This document shows positions 7,109-15,243 of a DNA stretch of 30,121 bases, piece after piece (within the stretch, counting starts at the first letter, position 1; each line of letters begins with the position of its first letter). Below the pieces are notes generated by a model that had not been told where the DNA came from, did not search any database, and worked only from the letters and a program-made list of their open reading frames with translations. The translations under genes and the position numbers were made by a program. The stretch is taken from positions 1 through 30,121 of the forward strand of contig JBCCLJ010000067.1 of the NCBI GenBank assembly GCA_039026915.1. The letters run 5' to 3'. The stretch is from JBCCLJ01 sp039026915 (lineage in GTDB: Bacteria > Acidobacteriota > Thermoanaerobaculia > Multivoradales > Multivoraceae).

Positions 7109-10100
7109 ATGCATCGAGTCTGGCTTTGCCTTGCTCTCGCGGCATTCGTGTCTCTGCCTGTCCTCGCCGACGGCCCCGAAACGGGGATCGTCGAGGGCAC
7201 GGTGTCCGATGGTTCCGGTGCGGCGCTTCCTGGCGTCCTCGTGACGCTTTCGGGCGACCGAGGAACCAAGACGTCCGTCACCGACGGCAACGGCAGCTAC
7301 CGTTTCGCGCTGCTGGTCCCGGGCAACTACTCACTCAAGGCCGAGCTCGAGGGCTTCGACCCGGTCGGAGCCGACGTCACCGTCGTCGCCGGCAACAAGT
7401 CGGTCATCCCCCTGACCCTCCGACTCGGTACCTCTGAGGAGATCACGGTCACCTCCGAAGCGCCCATGGTCGACAAGTTCAACGTCACGGCGGGATCGAC
7501 GATCCAGGCCGAGGTCGGCGAGCAGACCGCTGGAACGACGCGCACCTACTACGGCGTCATCAACGCACTCCCGGGCGTCACCGCCGACGCCGAGAACGAC
7601 GACATCCAGCAGACACGACCCTCCGTCAACGGCACCCACTTCGCGGACCAGGCCGTCTACATCGACGGCGTCGACACGACCTTCGCCAAGTTCGGCGGCA
7701 GTCGCGTCTTCCTGCCGACCACCGCGGTCACCGAGGTTTCGATGGAGGCCGGCGGCTCGTCGGCCGAGTACGGCCGCGTGATCGGCTCTTCGACCAACGT
7801 CATCGTCAAGTCGGGCACGAATCGCTTCCACGCCGACTTCCTCTATCAGCGACAGGAAGTGGACTGGGGCGCAGAGTACAAAAACCAGCCGTCGCTCGCG
7901 AATCGTGAGATCACTCCCTTTCCCACGGACTGGTTCGTGCGTCGACCGGCAGAAGAAGAGGGCGGCAGCAACGGCTACGAGTTTTCCGCCGGCGGCCCGA
8001 TCGCTCGCGACAAAGCCTGGTTCTTCCTCGGCTGGAGCGACTTCGACGACGCGTACCAGGAGCGCCTCCTCGGCGGCGACCCCTACGACACCTCGCTCAA
8101 GAACGAGGCGCAGATCCTCAAGCTGAACCTGCAGCCTTCCCAGGCTCATTCGCTGGCGGCGTCGTACATTGGCACCCCGGCCTTTCGGAACTATTTCAAC
8201 CAGGAGTCCTTCGACTACTGGACGCCGACGCCGCATGACGTCGACGGCGAGCTGGCGACGGTCAACTGGAACTGGTCGATCAACAGCAACTTCTTCCTTG
8301 AAGCCAAGATCGCCAGCCAGACGAGCACCGAGGACAAGCTGCTCGCCTGCGGCAGCATCGTCATCGACGAGTGCCTGACGCTGAAGCAGCAGGATCGCGG
8401 TCCGGCGGCAGGCCACAGCGCCACCGACACGTCGGCACCGAGCGACCTCCCGCTGCGCTTTCCGGCGAACCCGGAAGCGGGCCAGTTCTGGCCGGGCAAC
8501 AACTACTTCGTCTACCGGGACACGAACTTCCTGAGCGCGTGGCACAACGGCTGGATCCTCTCCGACGGGTTCGGCTTCAACGAGTTCCCTCGCGATCAGG
8601 CGAATGCCGCTCTGACGCAGTTCGTCGGTGCCAACCACGAGCTCAAGTGGGGCATTGACTATCAGGCGACGGAGTGGAGAGGTCAGAACGCACGCCCCGG
8701 CCTGCTGGACGGCTTCAACTACGACTCCTTCAACCAGTTCGGCTACGCAGGAGCCGGAACCCTGGCCGACGACACCTGTGGACTGGCGCGCGCCCTCGAT
8801 CCTTCACTCTGGTCGACCTTCGGACGCGGCCGGATCTGCAACTGGGTCGACTACAACGCTCCGTTCCTCGACGACATCTTTTTCGGTGGCGACGCGGAGA
8901 TGCGGGATACAGCACTCTACGTGCGCGACCGCTTCACGGTCGGCGATCACTGGACCTTCAACATCGGCGTGCGCGCCGCTCTGCAGGAAGGCTTCAACGA
9001 CGTGCGTCGGCAGGTCGTCGATGATACCTACGTCGATCCGCGCCTCAACGTCACCTACGACGTCAAGGGCGACGGCAAGATGCTCTTCAACCTGAGCGCT
9101 GGCCACTACCACGCCATGCTGAACCAGGCCTGGATTGCGGGCGGCGGCGATACGGCTGCCGGCATGCATGACGGCTGGAACGGCTACAACGGCCGCGAGG
9201 TCTATCTGTTCTGTGATCCTCTCGACGTCGCAGCCGGTCTCTGCAACGACGTCGGCTACAACTTCTTCTTCAGCCGCATCGTGCCGGGTGAGATGTGGCA
9301 GTCCGTCGAGGCCGGGATCTGGGATCACGATCTCGACATCTACTACAAGGAAGAGATCATTCTCGGCTTCGAGTGGCAGTTCAGTCGCAATTGGGCTCTC
9401 GACGTCAAGTACATCGACTGGGATCTCGAGGACATGATGTTCTCCAACACCCAGTTGAACGAGAACGGCAACAACATCTTCATCACGGCGAACTACAAGA
9501 ACCTGCCGAACATCCTCACGTCGCTGGCGGATGCGCGTGAAGCCAACGGCCTGCCGCGTGGCATCAATCAGGCGGACATCGACAGCTTTCAGCAGGCGCG
9601 CAACGGCTACCGTGGCCTGCAGCTGCAGGTCAACCGTCGCTTTGCCAACGGCTGGTCGCTCTACAACAACGTGTCCTGGTCCGAGACCGACACGACGGGC
9701 AGCGGCTCCTGGTGGAACAACACCCAGAGCGACTACGGTGAGAACCTCGAGGTCATCCTGAACGAAGGTCAGCTGGCCCAGTGTCAGGAAGAGCAGGCCG
9801 CCCGCACCGTGCCGGTCGACTGCTTCGCCTCGCTCGGCGAGTTCCTCGGACAGCCGGTCTCGACGATCAACCGTCGCGGCCCGAACGGCGTCTACGACCG
9901 GTCGATCATCTGGAACAGCTTCGGTTTCAAGACCTGGCAGATGGGTCCGACCGACTTCACCCTCGGTGGCCACTTCACGTACCAGACGGGCACGCCCTGG
10001 GCGCGCTCGGAGGGCGTCAACGCGATCAATCTCGACGGCTCGAACGGCAACAACACCGGGGTGGGTCTGGTGCTGCACGAGCGCGGTCGCCGAGGTCGAA

Positions 10101-10309
10101 GGACGACGAACGAATACACGGTGAATCTCTCGAGCGCTCTGGGCTTCAAGATGGGAGGTCAACTCCGAGGGGAGTTCCGCGTCGAGGTGATCAACGTCAC
10201 CGATCAACAGCGACAACGGAACTTCGACGGCCGTGGCGAGGTCTTCCCGGTACGAAGATTCTTCCAGCGGCCAAGGCAGGCTCGCGCATCGTTCAAGATC
10301 GCGTGGTGA
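7109..10309 (+). CDS. TonB-dependent receptor with N-terminal carboxypeptidase-regulatory-like domain
   Basis: 1066 residues. The start at 7109 has AAGGAGG 5 nt upstream and opens a clear Sec signal peptide (about residues 1-20, cleavage after VLA); the longer frame from 7007 lacks this. Residues ~25-110 form a carboxypeptidase-regulatory-like beta-sandwich (VEGTVSDGSGAALPGVLVTL, then GSYRFALLVPGNYSL). A plug domain (~115-230: NALPGV, RPSVNGTH, YIDGVD) and a 22-strand-type outer-membrane barrel ending in a C-terminal Trp follow. This is the Oar-like architecture common in Acidobacteriota. It should import a ligand with TonB energy. The ligand is unknown: no SusD, peptidase or siderophore gene is adjacent. 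It is transcribed alone and ends at a strong terminator. Confidence 0.94.
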   Translation: MHRVWLCLALAAFVSLPVLADGPETGIVEGTVSDGSGAALPGVLVTLSGDRGTKTSVTDGNGSYRFALLVPGNYSLKAELEGFDPVGADVTVVAGNKSVIPLTLRLGTSEEITVTSEAPMVDKFNVTAGSTIQAEVGEQTAGTTRTYYGVINALPGVTADAENDDIQQTRPSVNGTHFADQAVYIDGVDTTFAKFGGSRVFLPTTAVTEVSMEAGGSSAEYGRVIGSSTNVIVKSGTNRFHADFLYQRQEVDWGAEYKNQPSLANREITPFPTDWFVRRPAEEEGGSNGYEFSAGGPIARDKAWFFLGWSDFDDAYQERLLGGDPYDTSLKNEAQILKLNLQPSQAHSLAASYIGTPAFRNYFNQESFDYWTPTPHDVDGELATVNWNWSINSNFFLEAKIASQTSTEDKLLACGSIVIDECLTLKQQDRGPAAGHSATDTSAPSDLPLRFPANPEAGQFWPGNNYFVYRDTNFLSAWHNGWILSDGFGFNEFPRDQANAALTQFVGANHELKWGIDYQATEWRGQNARPGLLDGFNYDSFNQFGYAGAGTLADDTCGLARALDPSLWSTFGRGRICNWVDYNAPFLDDIFFGGDAEMRDTALYVRDRFTVGDHWTFNIGVRAALQEGFNDVRRQVVDDTYVDPRLNVTYDVKGDGKMLFNLSAGHYHAMLNQAWIAGGGDTAAGMHDGWNGYNGREVYLFCDPLDVAAGLCNDVGYNFFFSRIVPGEMWQSVEAGIWDHDLDIYYKEEIILGFEWQFSRNWALDVKYIDWDLEDMMFSNTQLNENGNNIFITANYKNLPNILTSLADAREANGLPRGINQADIDSFQQARNGYRGLQLQVNRRFANGWSLYNNVSWSETDTTGSGSWWNNTQSDYGENLEVILNEGQLAQCQEEQAARTVPVDCFASLGEFLGQPVSTINRRGPNGVYDRSIIWNSFGFKTWQMGPTDFTLGGHFTYQTGTPWARSEGVNAINLDGSNGNNTGVGLVLHERGRRGRRTTNEYTVNLSSALGFKMGGQLRGEFRVEVINVTDQQRQRNFDGRGEVFPVRRFFQRPRQARASFKIAW

Positions 10310-10360
10310 TGCCTCTCTAGCCGTCGCAAGCCGCTTCGGCTTCGTCGGAGAAAGTACGAC

Positions 10361-10398
10361 GAGGGAGGAGACTTCGGTCTCCTCCCTCTTCTTTTTTC
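10361..10398 (+). terminator. Strong Rho-independent terminator after the TonB-dependent receptor
   Basis: A perfect 12-bp stem (10361-10372 with 10377-10388) is closed by a TTCG tetraloop and followed by TTCTTTTTT. It lies about 50 bp beyond the receptor stop and just before the M20 promoter. Confidence 0.95.
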
Positions 10399-10408
10399 CT
10401 CACTCGCC

Positions 10409-10437
10409 TTGGGTCCGCTTCTGAGCTGGGCTAGCGT
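10409..10437 (+). promoter_or_regulatory. Candidate promoter giving a leaderless M20 transcript
   Basis: TTGGGT (10409-10414) and TAGCGT (10432-10437) are separated by exactly 17 bp. The -10 ends only 6 nt before the ATG at 10444, so transcription would start at or near the A of the ATG. No Shine-Dalgarno sequence precedes this start, which fits leaderless translation. The site directly follows the receptor terminator. Confidence 0.5.
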
Positions 10438-10443
10438 GCTTCC

Positions 10444-11709
10444 ATGAGTGACTCGATCGAGCGTCACGTTGTTGACGCAGTTTCGCCCGAACGACTGAAG
10501 GAGCTCCTTGCAGAGCTCGTGGCTTTCGAGACCGATCAGGGGCGTGAGGCGCCCGCTCAGCGGATGCTTGCCGATCGCTTCGAGTCGATGGGCCTGGAGG
10601 TCGATCTCTGGGAGATCGATGTCGAAGCTTTGCGCGATCACCCCGCCTTTGGCGTCGAGGTCGAGCACCTGGAACCGTTGGGGCTCGTGGGACGGTTGCC
10701 GGGGAGCGCCGACGGCGACTCCTCGCTGATCGTCAACGGCCACATCGACGTGGTGCCCGCGGGCGACGAATCGCAGTGGACCGTGCCGCCATTCGAGCTG
10801 TCAGAGCAAGACGGCTGGTGGCTCGGCCGCGGGGCGCTCGACATGAAGGGTGGCGTCTGTGCCGCGATCGAGGCGGCGCGAGCGGTGATCGACGCCGGCG
10901 TGCCACTGGCGAGCGATCTGCTGCTGCAGCCGGTGATCGGTGAGGAAGACGGCGGACTCGGAACGCTGGCAGCCGTCGAGCGCGGCTACCGGGCCTCGGC
11001 CGCCGTGATCCCGGAACCGACGGAGCTCGAGGTCGCGACGGTACAGGCGGGCTGCCTCGGCTTTCGGCTTCACGTCGCTGGCGTTGGTGCGCACGGCTGC
11101 CACCGTCACGAAGGAGTGAGCGCGCTGGAGAACTTCATCGAGGTCCACGAGCGGCTCCTCGAGCTCGAACGCTTCGTGGCGAGGGAGGGGAAGCATTCCC
11201 TTTTCGGCGCTCCCCTGCCGTACCCGTTGAGCATCGGCACCGTCGTGGCAGGAGAGTGGTCTTCGTCGGTGCCCGACTCGCTCGTCGCCACGGGTCGCTA
11301 CGGCGTGCCTCCGGGATGGAGTCTCGATCGCGCTCGGCAGCTCTTCGAGTCGGCCGTGGACGAGGTCTGTCGCGCGAACGAGTTTCTCCGCCGAAACCCG
11401 GTGCGCGTCGAGTGGTGGGGGGGTGTCTTCGAGTCGGCTGAGGCCGACCCTCAGGGCCGGATGGTCGAGACTCTGCTCGACGTCGCCGAGGAGACTCTGG
11501 GCCGTCGTCCGGCCTGCGTCGGCGTCCCGTACGGCGCCGACATGAGACTGCTCGACCGCCACGCGGGCATCCCGACGGTGATGTTCGGCGCTGGTGACGT
11601 GCGCGACGCGCACGGTCCCGCCGAGAGGGTCCGAGCGGAGGATCTGGTGGCGCTCGCCCGGACTCTAGCGCGCTTCTACGTGCGCTACTGCGGGGTTGCC
11701 GAGAACTGA
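10444..11709 (+). CDS. M20 family metallopeptidase, ArgE/DapE-type deacylase
   Basis: 421 residues. M20 metal ligands are visible: H100 and D102 context (NGHIDVVP), D133 (GALDMKGG), E167/E168 (GEEDGG), a Glu in PEPTE, and H390 near the C-terminus (DAHGPAE). A dimerisation lid domain separates the two halves of the catalytic domain. The family removes acyl or aminoacyl groups from amino acids or small peptides (acetylornithine, succinyl-diaminopimelate, peptides). The exact substrate cannot be read, and no arginine or lysine genes are adjacent. There is no signal peptide, so the protein is cytoplasmic. It has no ribosome-binding site and may be leaderless. It converges on the DinB-like gene with 22 bp between the stops. 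Confidence 0.92.
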   Translation: MSDSIERHVVDAVSPERLKELLAELVAFETDQGREAPAQRMLADRFESMGLEVDLWEIDVEALRDHPAFGVEVEHLEPLGLVGRLPGSADGDSSLIVNGHIDVVPAGDESQWTVPPFELSEQDGWWLGRGALDMKGGVCAAIEAARAVIDAGVPLASDLLLQPVIGEEDGGLGTLAAVERGYRASAAVIPEPTELEVATVQAGCLGFRLHVAGVGAHGCHRHEGVSALENFIEVHERLLELERFVAREGKHSLFGAPLPYPLSIGTVVAGEWSSSVPDSLVATGRYGVPPGWSLDRARQLFESAVDEVCRANEFLRRNPVRVEWWGGVFESAEADPQGRMVETLLDVAEETLGRRPACVGVPYGADMRLLDRHAGIPTVMFGAGDVRDAHGPAERVRAEDLVALARTLARFYVRYCGVAEN

Positions 11710-11731
11710 TTCGGCTCTCTTTCGTCCGAGC

Positions 11732-12259
11732 TCAGTTCCCTTCGGACCACGGCGGGACCGTGCCGACGGAGCGAGCGTAAGCGATCATCTGGCCGAGATG
11801 CTCGTGACTGTGAGAGACGGCGGCGTGAAGCGCCCCGGCGAGGGTCGTTTGCCGACCCGGCATGTTCACCATCTCGTCGAGCTCGCGGTCGGCGCTCGCG
11901 GTGACCATCTTCTTGAGCTGTTCGAAAGAGTCTTTCAGCGTGCGTACGACCTCGTCCTTGGTGGTGATCTGCTCCAGCTCTCGCGGGTTGATCCCTTCCG
12001 GAATCGGGACGCCGACGAGTGAAGGGAAGAAGAAGTTGGCTGACGCGGTGTGCATCAGCGCCTGGCTGACGGAGCGCACGCCCTTCTGCGGACTCCAGGA
12101 GTACTTGTCCTCCGGAATCGCCTCGGCGAGAGCGACGAGCTTCTTCTCGAGGCCCTCGATATCGACCGTGATGTCGGCGCGGTAGTTCTGCGCCAAGGTC
12201 CCTTGGGACAGGAAGAGAGCGAGTGCTGCGAGCTGCAGCGGACGGCGAAAGACGTGCAT
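11732..12259 (-). CDS. Secreted DinB-like four-helix-bundle protein
   Basis: 175 residues from ATG 12259, which has GGAGG 7 nt upstream. Residues 1-23 are a typical Sec signal peptide (cleaved after TLA). The mature part has DinB features: LMHTASANFFF with one His, and AVSHSHEHLGQMIAY with the HxxxH-like pair that would complete a three-His metal site. DinB/YfiT proteins bind divalent metal, some acting as thiol transferases; an exported member's job is unknown. The longer frame to 12694 would run across the divergent gene's region and is not needed. A TAGCGT -10 candidate lies at 12297-12292 (minus). Confidence 0.88.
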   Translation of the reverse strand: MHVFRRPLQLAALALFLSQGTLAQNYRADITVDIEGLEKKLVALAEAIPEDKYSWSPQKGVRSVSQALMHTASANFFFPSLVGVPIPEGINPRELEQITTKDEVVRTLKDSFEQLKKMVTASADRELDEMVNMPGRQTTLAGALHAAVSHSHEHLGQMIAYARSVGTVPPWSEGN

Positions 12260-12403
12260 GCCCAGTCCTCCGATGGGTGGTTTCGAGACGAACGCTAGCA
12301 CGGCTCGCGGGCGTCCCAGCGGGAGGACGGCACAGTGTGTCGAGCAGGACGAAGAACGTCGCTGAACTTCGAGAAGTCCCTTGTTTCCAGGCTTTCCGAG
12401 CCG

Positions 12404-12420
12404 TTGGCACGGCACTTGAA
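12404..12420 (+). promoter_or_regulatory. Candidate sigma-54-type promoter for the exported Arg/Tyr-rich protein
   Basis: The 17 bases match the sigma-54 consensus YTGGCACGRNNNTTGCW at all but one fixed position: the -24 block TTGGCACGG is perfect and the -12 block reads TTGAA instead of TTGCA. An 11-bp palindrome, CACTTGAAGTG (12413-12423), overlaps the -12 block. The site is 80 bp upstream of the start at 12501. The missing C in the -12 GC pair is the main reason for doubt. Confidence 0.35.
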
Positions 12421-12500
12421 GTGTCGAACGGCGTGTCTGTCCCGGTTGGGTTCGCAACCTTGCCGCGCGAGCAGAGACGTCACGAGAGAGGAGGCACACC

Positions 12501-13088
12501 ATGACCTCGATCATTCGCTCTATGGAATCCAGCACCCAGGAGGCGCAGCCACGTGAGATCTCGCGGCGAAGGCTCGGCAGCTGGTTCGCAGGCGTCCTGG
12601 GTGCGGTCGGACTCGCCGGAGCGGCGAGTCCCGCGGCCGCGAGCGGGTGGGGTTGGGGGACCTCGTTCCGCATCGGAGGGGTGTACTTCCGCATCGGACA
12701 CCCGGCCCAGTATGCCGGGCATCACGATCACTACTACTACCGGGTCGACGTGCCGATCCGCTCTCGTCACCGCTGCACCGATCGCTGCTTCGTTCAGCGC
12801 TCGGCGCACTACCACCACCGAAGCTGCCCCGTCGTTCGTGGCTTCTTCCAAAGCCACGGCTTCGAGCAGTATCGGATCTTCGATCGGTATGCGCCGTTGC
12901 GCTACGAGCGCGGACCCTATTCCTATCGCAGCTACGACGGCTACACGCCCTACTGGAAGCGGCAGCGGGCTCGTGAGGTCGAGCGACAGCGTCGGCGGTG
13001 GGAGCGGCAGCGGCGCTACGAGCGGCGCCGGCGTGGCTCTCGCGACGACCGTTGGCGGCGGCGTCGACCCTACGGCTACGACGACTGA
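12501..13088 (+). CDS. Exported Arg/Tyr/His-rich protein of unknown function, probable Tat signal
   Basis: 195 residues with AGGAGG 6 nt before the ATG. The N-terminus has a twin-arginine pattern (S21-R22-R23-R24-L25) followed by a hydrophobic stretch and an Ala-rich cleavage region near PAAAS, so export by Tat is likely and Sec possible. The mature part is short and strongly biased: a Gly/Trp start, a His/Tyr stretch (HHDHYYYR), three Cys (RCTDRC and HHRSC), then Tyr/Arg repeats and a C-terminal third dominated by Arg (WKRQR, RQRRRWERQRRYERRRRG). I recognise no family. The strong positive charge suggests binding to an acidic polymer, and the His/Cys set could bind metal; both are inference. 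It is a single gene ended by a strong terminator. Confidence 0.75.
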   Translation: MTSIIRSMESSTQEAQPREISRRRLGSWFAGVLGAVGLAGAASPAAASGWGWGTSFRIGGVYFRIGHPAQYAGHHDHYYYRVDVPIRSRHRCTDRCFVQRSAHYHHRSCPVVRGFFQSHGFEQYRIFDRYAPLRYERGPYSYRSYDGYTPYWKRQRAREVERQRRRWERQRRYERRRRGSRDDRWRRRRPYGYDD

Positions 13089-13117
13089 ACCGCGATCGCT
13101 CTATGCTGGAAACGAAG

Positions 13118-13147
13118 AAGGGGCCTGCCGGCTGGCAGGCCCCTTTT
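13118..13147 (+). terminator. Terminator between convergent genes (probably bidirectional)
   Basis: A perfect 12-bp stem (13118-13129 with 13134-13145) with a GGCT loop. On the plus strand the stem ends in TTTT; on the minus strand it continues CTTCTTCGTTT, a weaker T-rich tail. It lies between the exported Arg-rich gene and the repeat-protein gene. Confidence 0.85.
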
Positions 13148-13228
13148 GCATGGTTTGCGTCGTTCGAGGTCGCCCGTCGTCGAGAGGCTTCGGGAAGGAA
13201 AACCTTCGATCGGTCCCGACGCCCGAGC

Positions 13229-14482
13229 TCAGTTGTCGAACCGGATGGACGCGATCTGGTCCCAGGGCACGAGGGTGCCGTCCTTCTCATTTCCGTCGAG
13301 AACGAGCACGCCGTCGTTGTCTTCGTTCGTGTCGTGACTTCCTTCGAGCGTGAGCTTCTCGCCGCTGCGAAGCGTCACGCGAGCGGCGTCGTCGCCGTCC
13401 GGCTCGACCTCGGTGACCAGAGCGAACGGGATGATGTAGGCGATGTCGCCGTCATTGCCATCGAGCATCTCCCAGCGGTACGCCTCGTCGAGATCGTAGA
13501 CCAGCCGACCGGAGAGCGTCTCGCCGTCGCGCGTGACGACCCGGCCGCGCAGAGGACCTTCGTCATCCAGTTCGTCGTAGGCGCGTCCGCTCGAGCCCTG
13601 GTCATCGAAAACGACCTCTTCGAAGTCGTCCCAGCCGATCTCGACGCGTCCGTAGCGGCTGTCCTCGATCAGGATGCCGCGGATGTCTTCGTCGACGTCG
13701 TTGGTGCCCTCGAGGCGCAGCTTGCGACCGTCCTTGAGCTCGACCTCGGAGCGCTTGGAGCTGAGGCGACGGATCGCCCGGATCTTGCCCATCTCGATCG
13801 AGTGGTCGGCGTCGCGGCTCTCGCCGTCGAGCTTGTCGGTGGACAGGCACTCCTCCGAGTCCCACTGCACGAAGCCACGGTAGCTTCCGCGCCTCGTCTT
13901 CACCTCGCCGCTCAGACGGTAGCCTCCGACCTCCGCACCGCTCGGCGTATTGGAGAACTCGATCTTTTCGATGCGCTTCCAGTCGAGCTGGACGGATCCG
14001 AGCGTCGTGTCGCGCACGGTGATGCGGGTGCCGATGTCGTTCGAGCCGCCGTCGCCGATGATCTCCTCACCGCCGCGAAACACGAGGCGCACCTCATCGG
14101 AGCCGAGGTTCTCGATCGACTTGAGGCTGCCGAAGCGGGTGACGAGCTGGCGTCCCGTGCCGAAGTTGCCCCAGTTGATCTTTACCTTGCGGCCGAGCAC
14201 GTTGAGGGTCTTGCCCCCCTTGGCCTCGCCGTACTCCTCGAGCCATGGCAGCTCTTCCTTGTTGGAGTTGAAGAGGTCGTCCCAGAAGGCCTCTTCCTTG
14301 CCCCAGCGCAGGGTTCCGGTGTACTTCTCACCGCTTTCGGTCGTCACGGTGCCGTGGATGAAACCGTCGCGCTGCTGCGCGCCGATCGTCCCCGGAAGAA
14401 GGAGACTTGCCGCGCTGATCGCGAGGAGTGCGACGGGCGTCCAAGAGGACTTCGTGGCGAAGATGTCGTGGATGGGTCTCAT
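13229..14482 (-). CDS. Exported protein built of three divergent ~110-residue repeats
   Basis: 417 residues from ATG 14482, with GGGAGA 6 nt upstream. A Sec signal peptide covers about residues 1-35 (cleavage after GAQ or IGA). The rest is three tandem units, about 41-177, 188-294 and 310-416. Each opens with a G-x-V-x-T-x-x-G element leading to a W or Y strand, and carries an acidic loop (GSNDIG, GTNDVDED, GSHDTNED). Each ends with a W-D-x-[IF]-x-x-[IV]-x-F strand (W168, W284, W407). The pattern predicts repeated small beta-barrels or sandwiches in the periplasm or on the surface. I recognise no named family. It is the last gene of the ECF sigma/anti-sigma operon, so it is probably part of that envelope response. 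Confidence 0.82.
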   Translation of the reverse strand: MRPIHDIFATKSSWTPVALLAISAASLLLPGTIGAQQRDGFIHGTVTTESGEKYTGTLRWGKEEAFWDDLFNSNKEELPWLEEYGEAKGGKTLNVLGRKVKINWGNFGTGRQLVTRFGSLKSIENLGSDEVRLVFRGGEEIIGDGGSNDIGTRITVRDTTLGSVQLDWKRIEKIEFSNTPSGAEVGGYRLSGEVKTRRGSYRGFVQWDSEECLSTDKLDGESRDADHSIEMGKIRAIRRLSSKRSEVELKDGRKLRLEGTNDVDEDIRGILIEDSRYGRVEIGWDDFEEVVFDDQGSSGRAYDELDDEGPLRGRVVTRDGETLSGRLVYDLDEAYRWEMLDGNDGDIAYIIPFALVTEVEPDGDDAARVTLRSGEKLTLEGSHDTNEDNDGVLVLDGNEKDGTLVPWDQIASIRFDN

Positions 14483-14557
14483 AGTGTGTCTCCCGCTGTC
14501 GGGTTGTTGTCGAAAAAGCAAGCTGAGAAGTTCGCTGTCGGTGCGGCTACGGAGGCG

Positions 14558-15238
14558 CTACCAGAGCTGGACGCTGACGTCGGTCCCCGAGCGCTCGGAC
14601 TCGAGCGGATCGAACTCGTCGCCCAAAGGAAAGGATCCTTCTCCGGCGCGTCGGGATTCGCTGGTTGAACGCTCGGCATAGCGCTCGGACTCGAGCTGTC
14701 GCATGAGCGAGCGCATCTCGTCCAGGTAGCGCTCGTCGGCCTGAAGCAGTTCGGAGGCGATGGCGACGAACCGATCGTCGGTCATCGGCGCACCGCTTCC
14801 CGAGAGAGCCTGGATTTCCGTCGAGAGGTCGTTCGAACCGGTGAAGAGCTCGGTGTTGACCAGAAACCAGGTGCAAAAGACCAACACGGCTGCGGCGGCC
14901 AGCAGACCGACGACTCTCGGGCTGAACCAGGCGCTGGGCCGCACGACCTTGGAGCGCTCGGGTTCTTTGCCGGCCTCCTCCGTGATTCGATTCCAGAGCT
15001 CGGCGGGCGGCTCGAGTCCTTCGACCCGCCCGGCGACCGTCAGCAGACCCTGCAGGCGCCGCGCCTCCGCGTAGTAGCGGGCGCAGCACTCGCAGTGCAG
15101 GATGCGGTCGACCGCCTCGGGGACGAGGTGCGCTTCCAGCTCACCGTCGAGAAGCGCCGAGAGGTCGGCCATGTCGAAGGAGCAGCGAGCATCCGTCGAC
15201 AAGCGCGCGTTGGGGGACGAGGCGTCTTGGCTTGGCAT
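14558..15238 (-). CDS. Membrane-anchored anti-sigma factor with a degenerate zinc-binding motif
   Basis: 226 residues. The N-terminal ~60 residues look like an anti-sigma (ZAS-like) domain: DLSALLDGELEAHL, then a Cys cluster (HCECC) with C49-x-x-C52. The His normally four residues before this pair is Arg45, so zinc binding may be lost or altered. One membrane helix spans about 109-127. A periplasmic tail of ~100 residues, acidic and helical, would be the sensor part. ATG 15238 is chosen because AGGTGA, which includes the sigma gene's TGA stop, lies 5 nt upstream; GTG 15247 overlaps that stop by 4 nt and is an alternative. The arrangement implies translational coupling with the sigma factor it should inhibit. 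Confidence 0.85.
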   Translation of the reverse strand: MPSQDASSPNARLSTDARCSFDMADLSALLDGELEAHLVPEAVDRILHCECCARYYAEARRLQGLLTVAGRVEGLEPPAELWNRITEEAGKEPERSKVVRPSAWFSPRVVGLLAAAAVLVFCTWFLVNTELFTGSNDLSTEIQALSGSGAPMTDDRFVAIASELLQADERYLDEMRSLMRQLESERYAERSTSESRRAGEGSFPLGDEFDPLESERSGTDVSVQLW

Positions 15239-15243
15239 GGGAT

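Noticed and set aside
7331..10216. Long minus-strand frames (7331-8638 and 8804-10216) inside the TonB-dependent receptor
   Set aside because: Both are antisense to a well-supported receptor and show only Val/Asp/Glu/Arg-rich composition without family motifs.
12260..12694. Extension of the DinB-like protein to 320 residues
   Set aside because: It runs across the divergent promoter and into the neighbouring gene; ATG 12259 has a strong ribosome-binding site and a signal peptide.
12998..14668. 556-codon plus-strand frame opposite the repeat protein
   Set aside because: It overlaps the terminator and the repeat-protein gene, and the product has no signal peptide or motifs; the minus-strand gene has a signal peptide and clear repeats.
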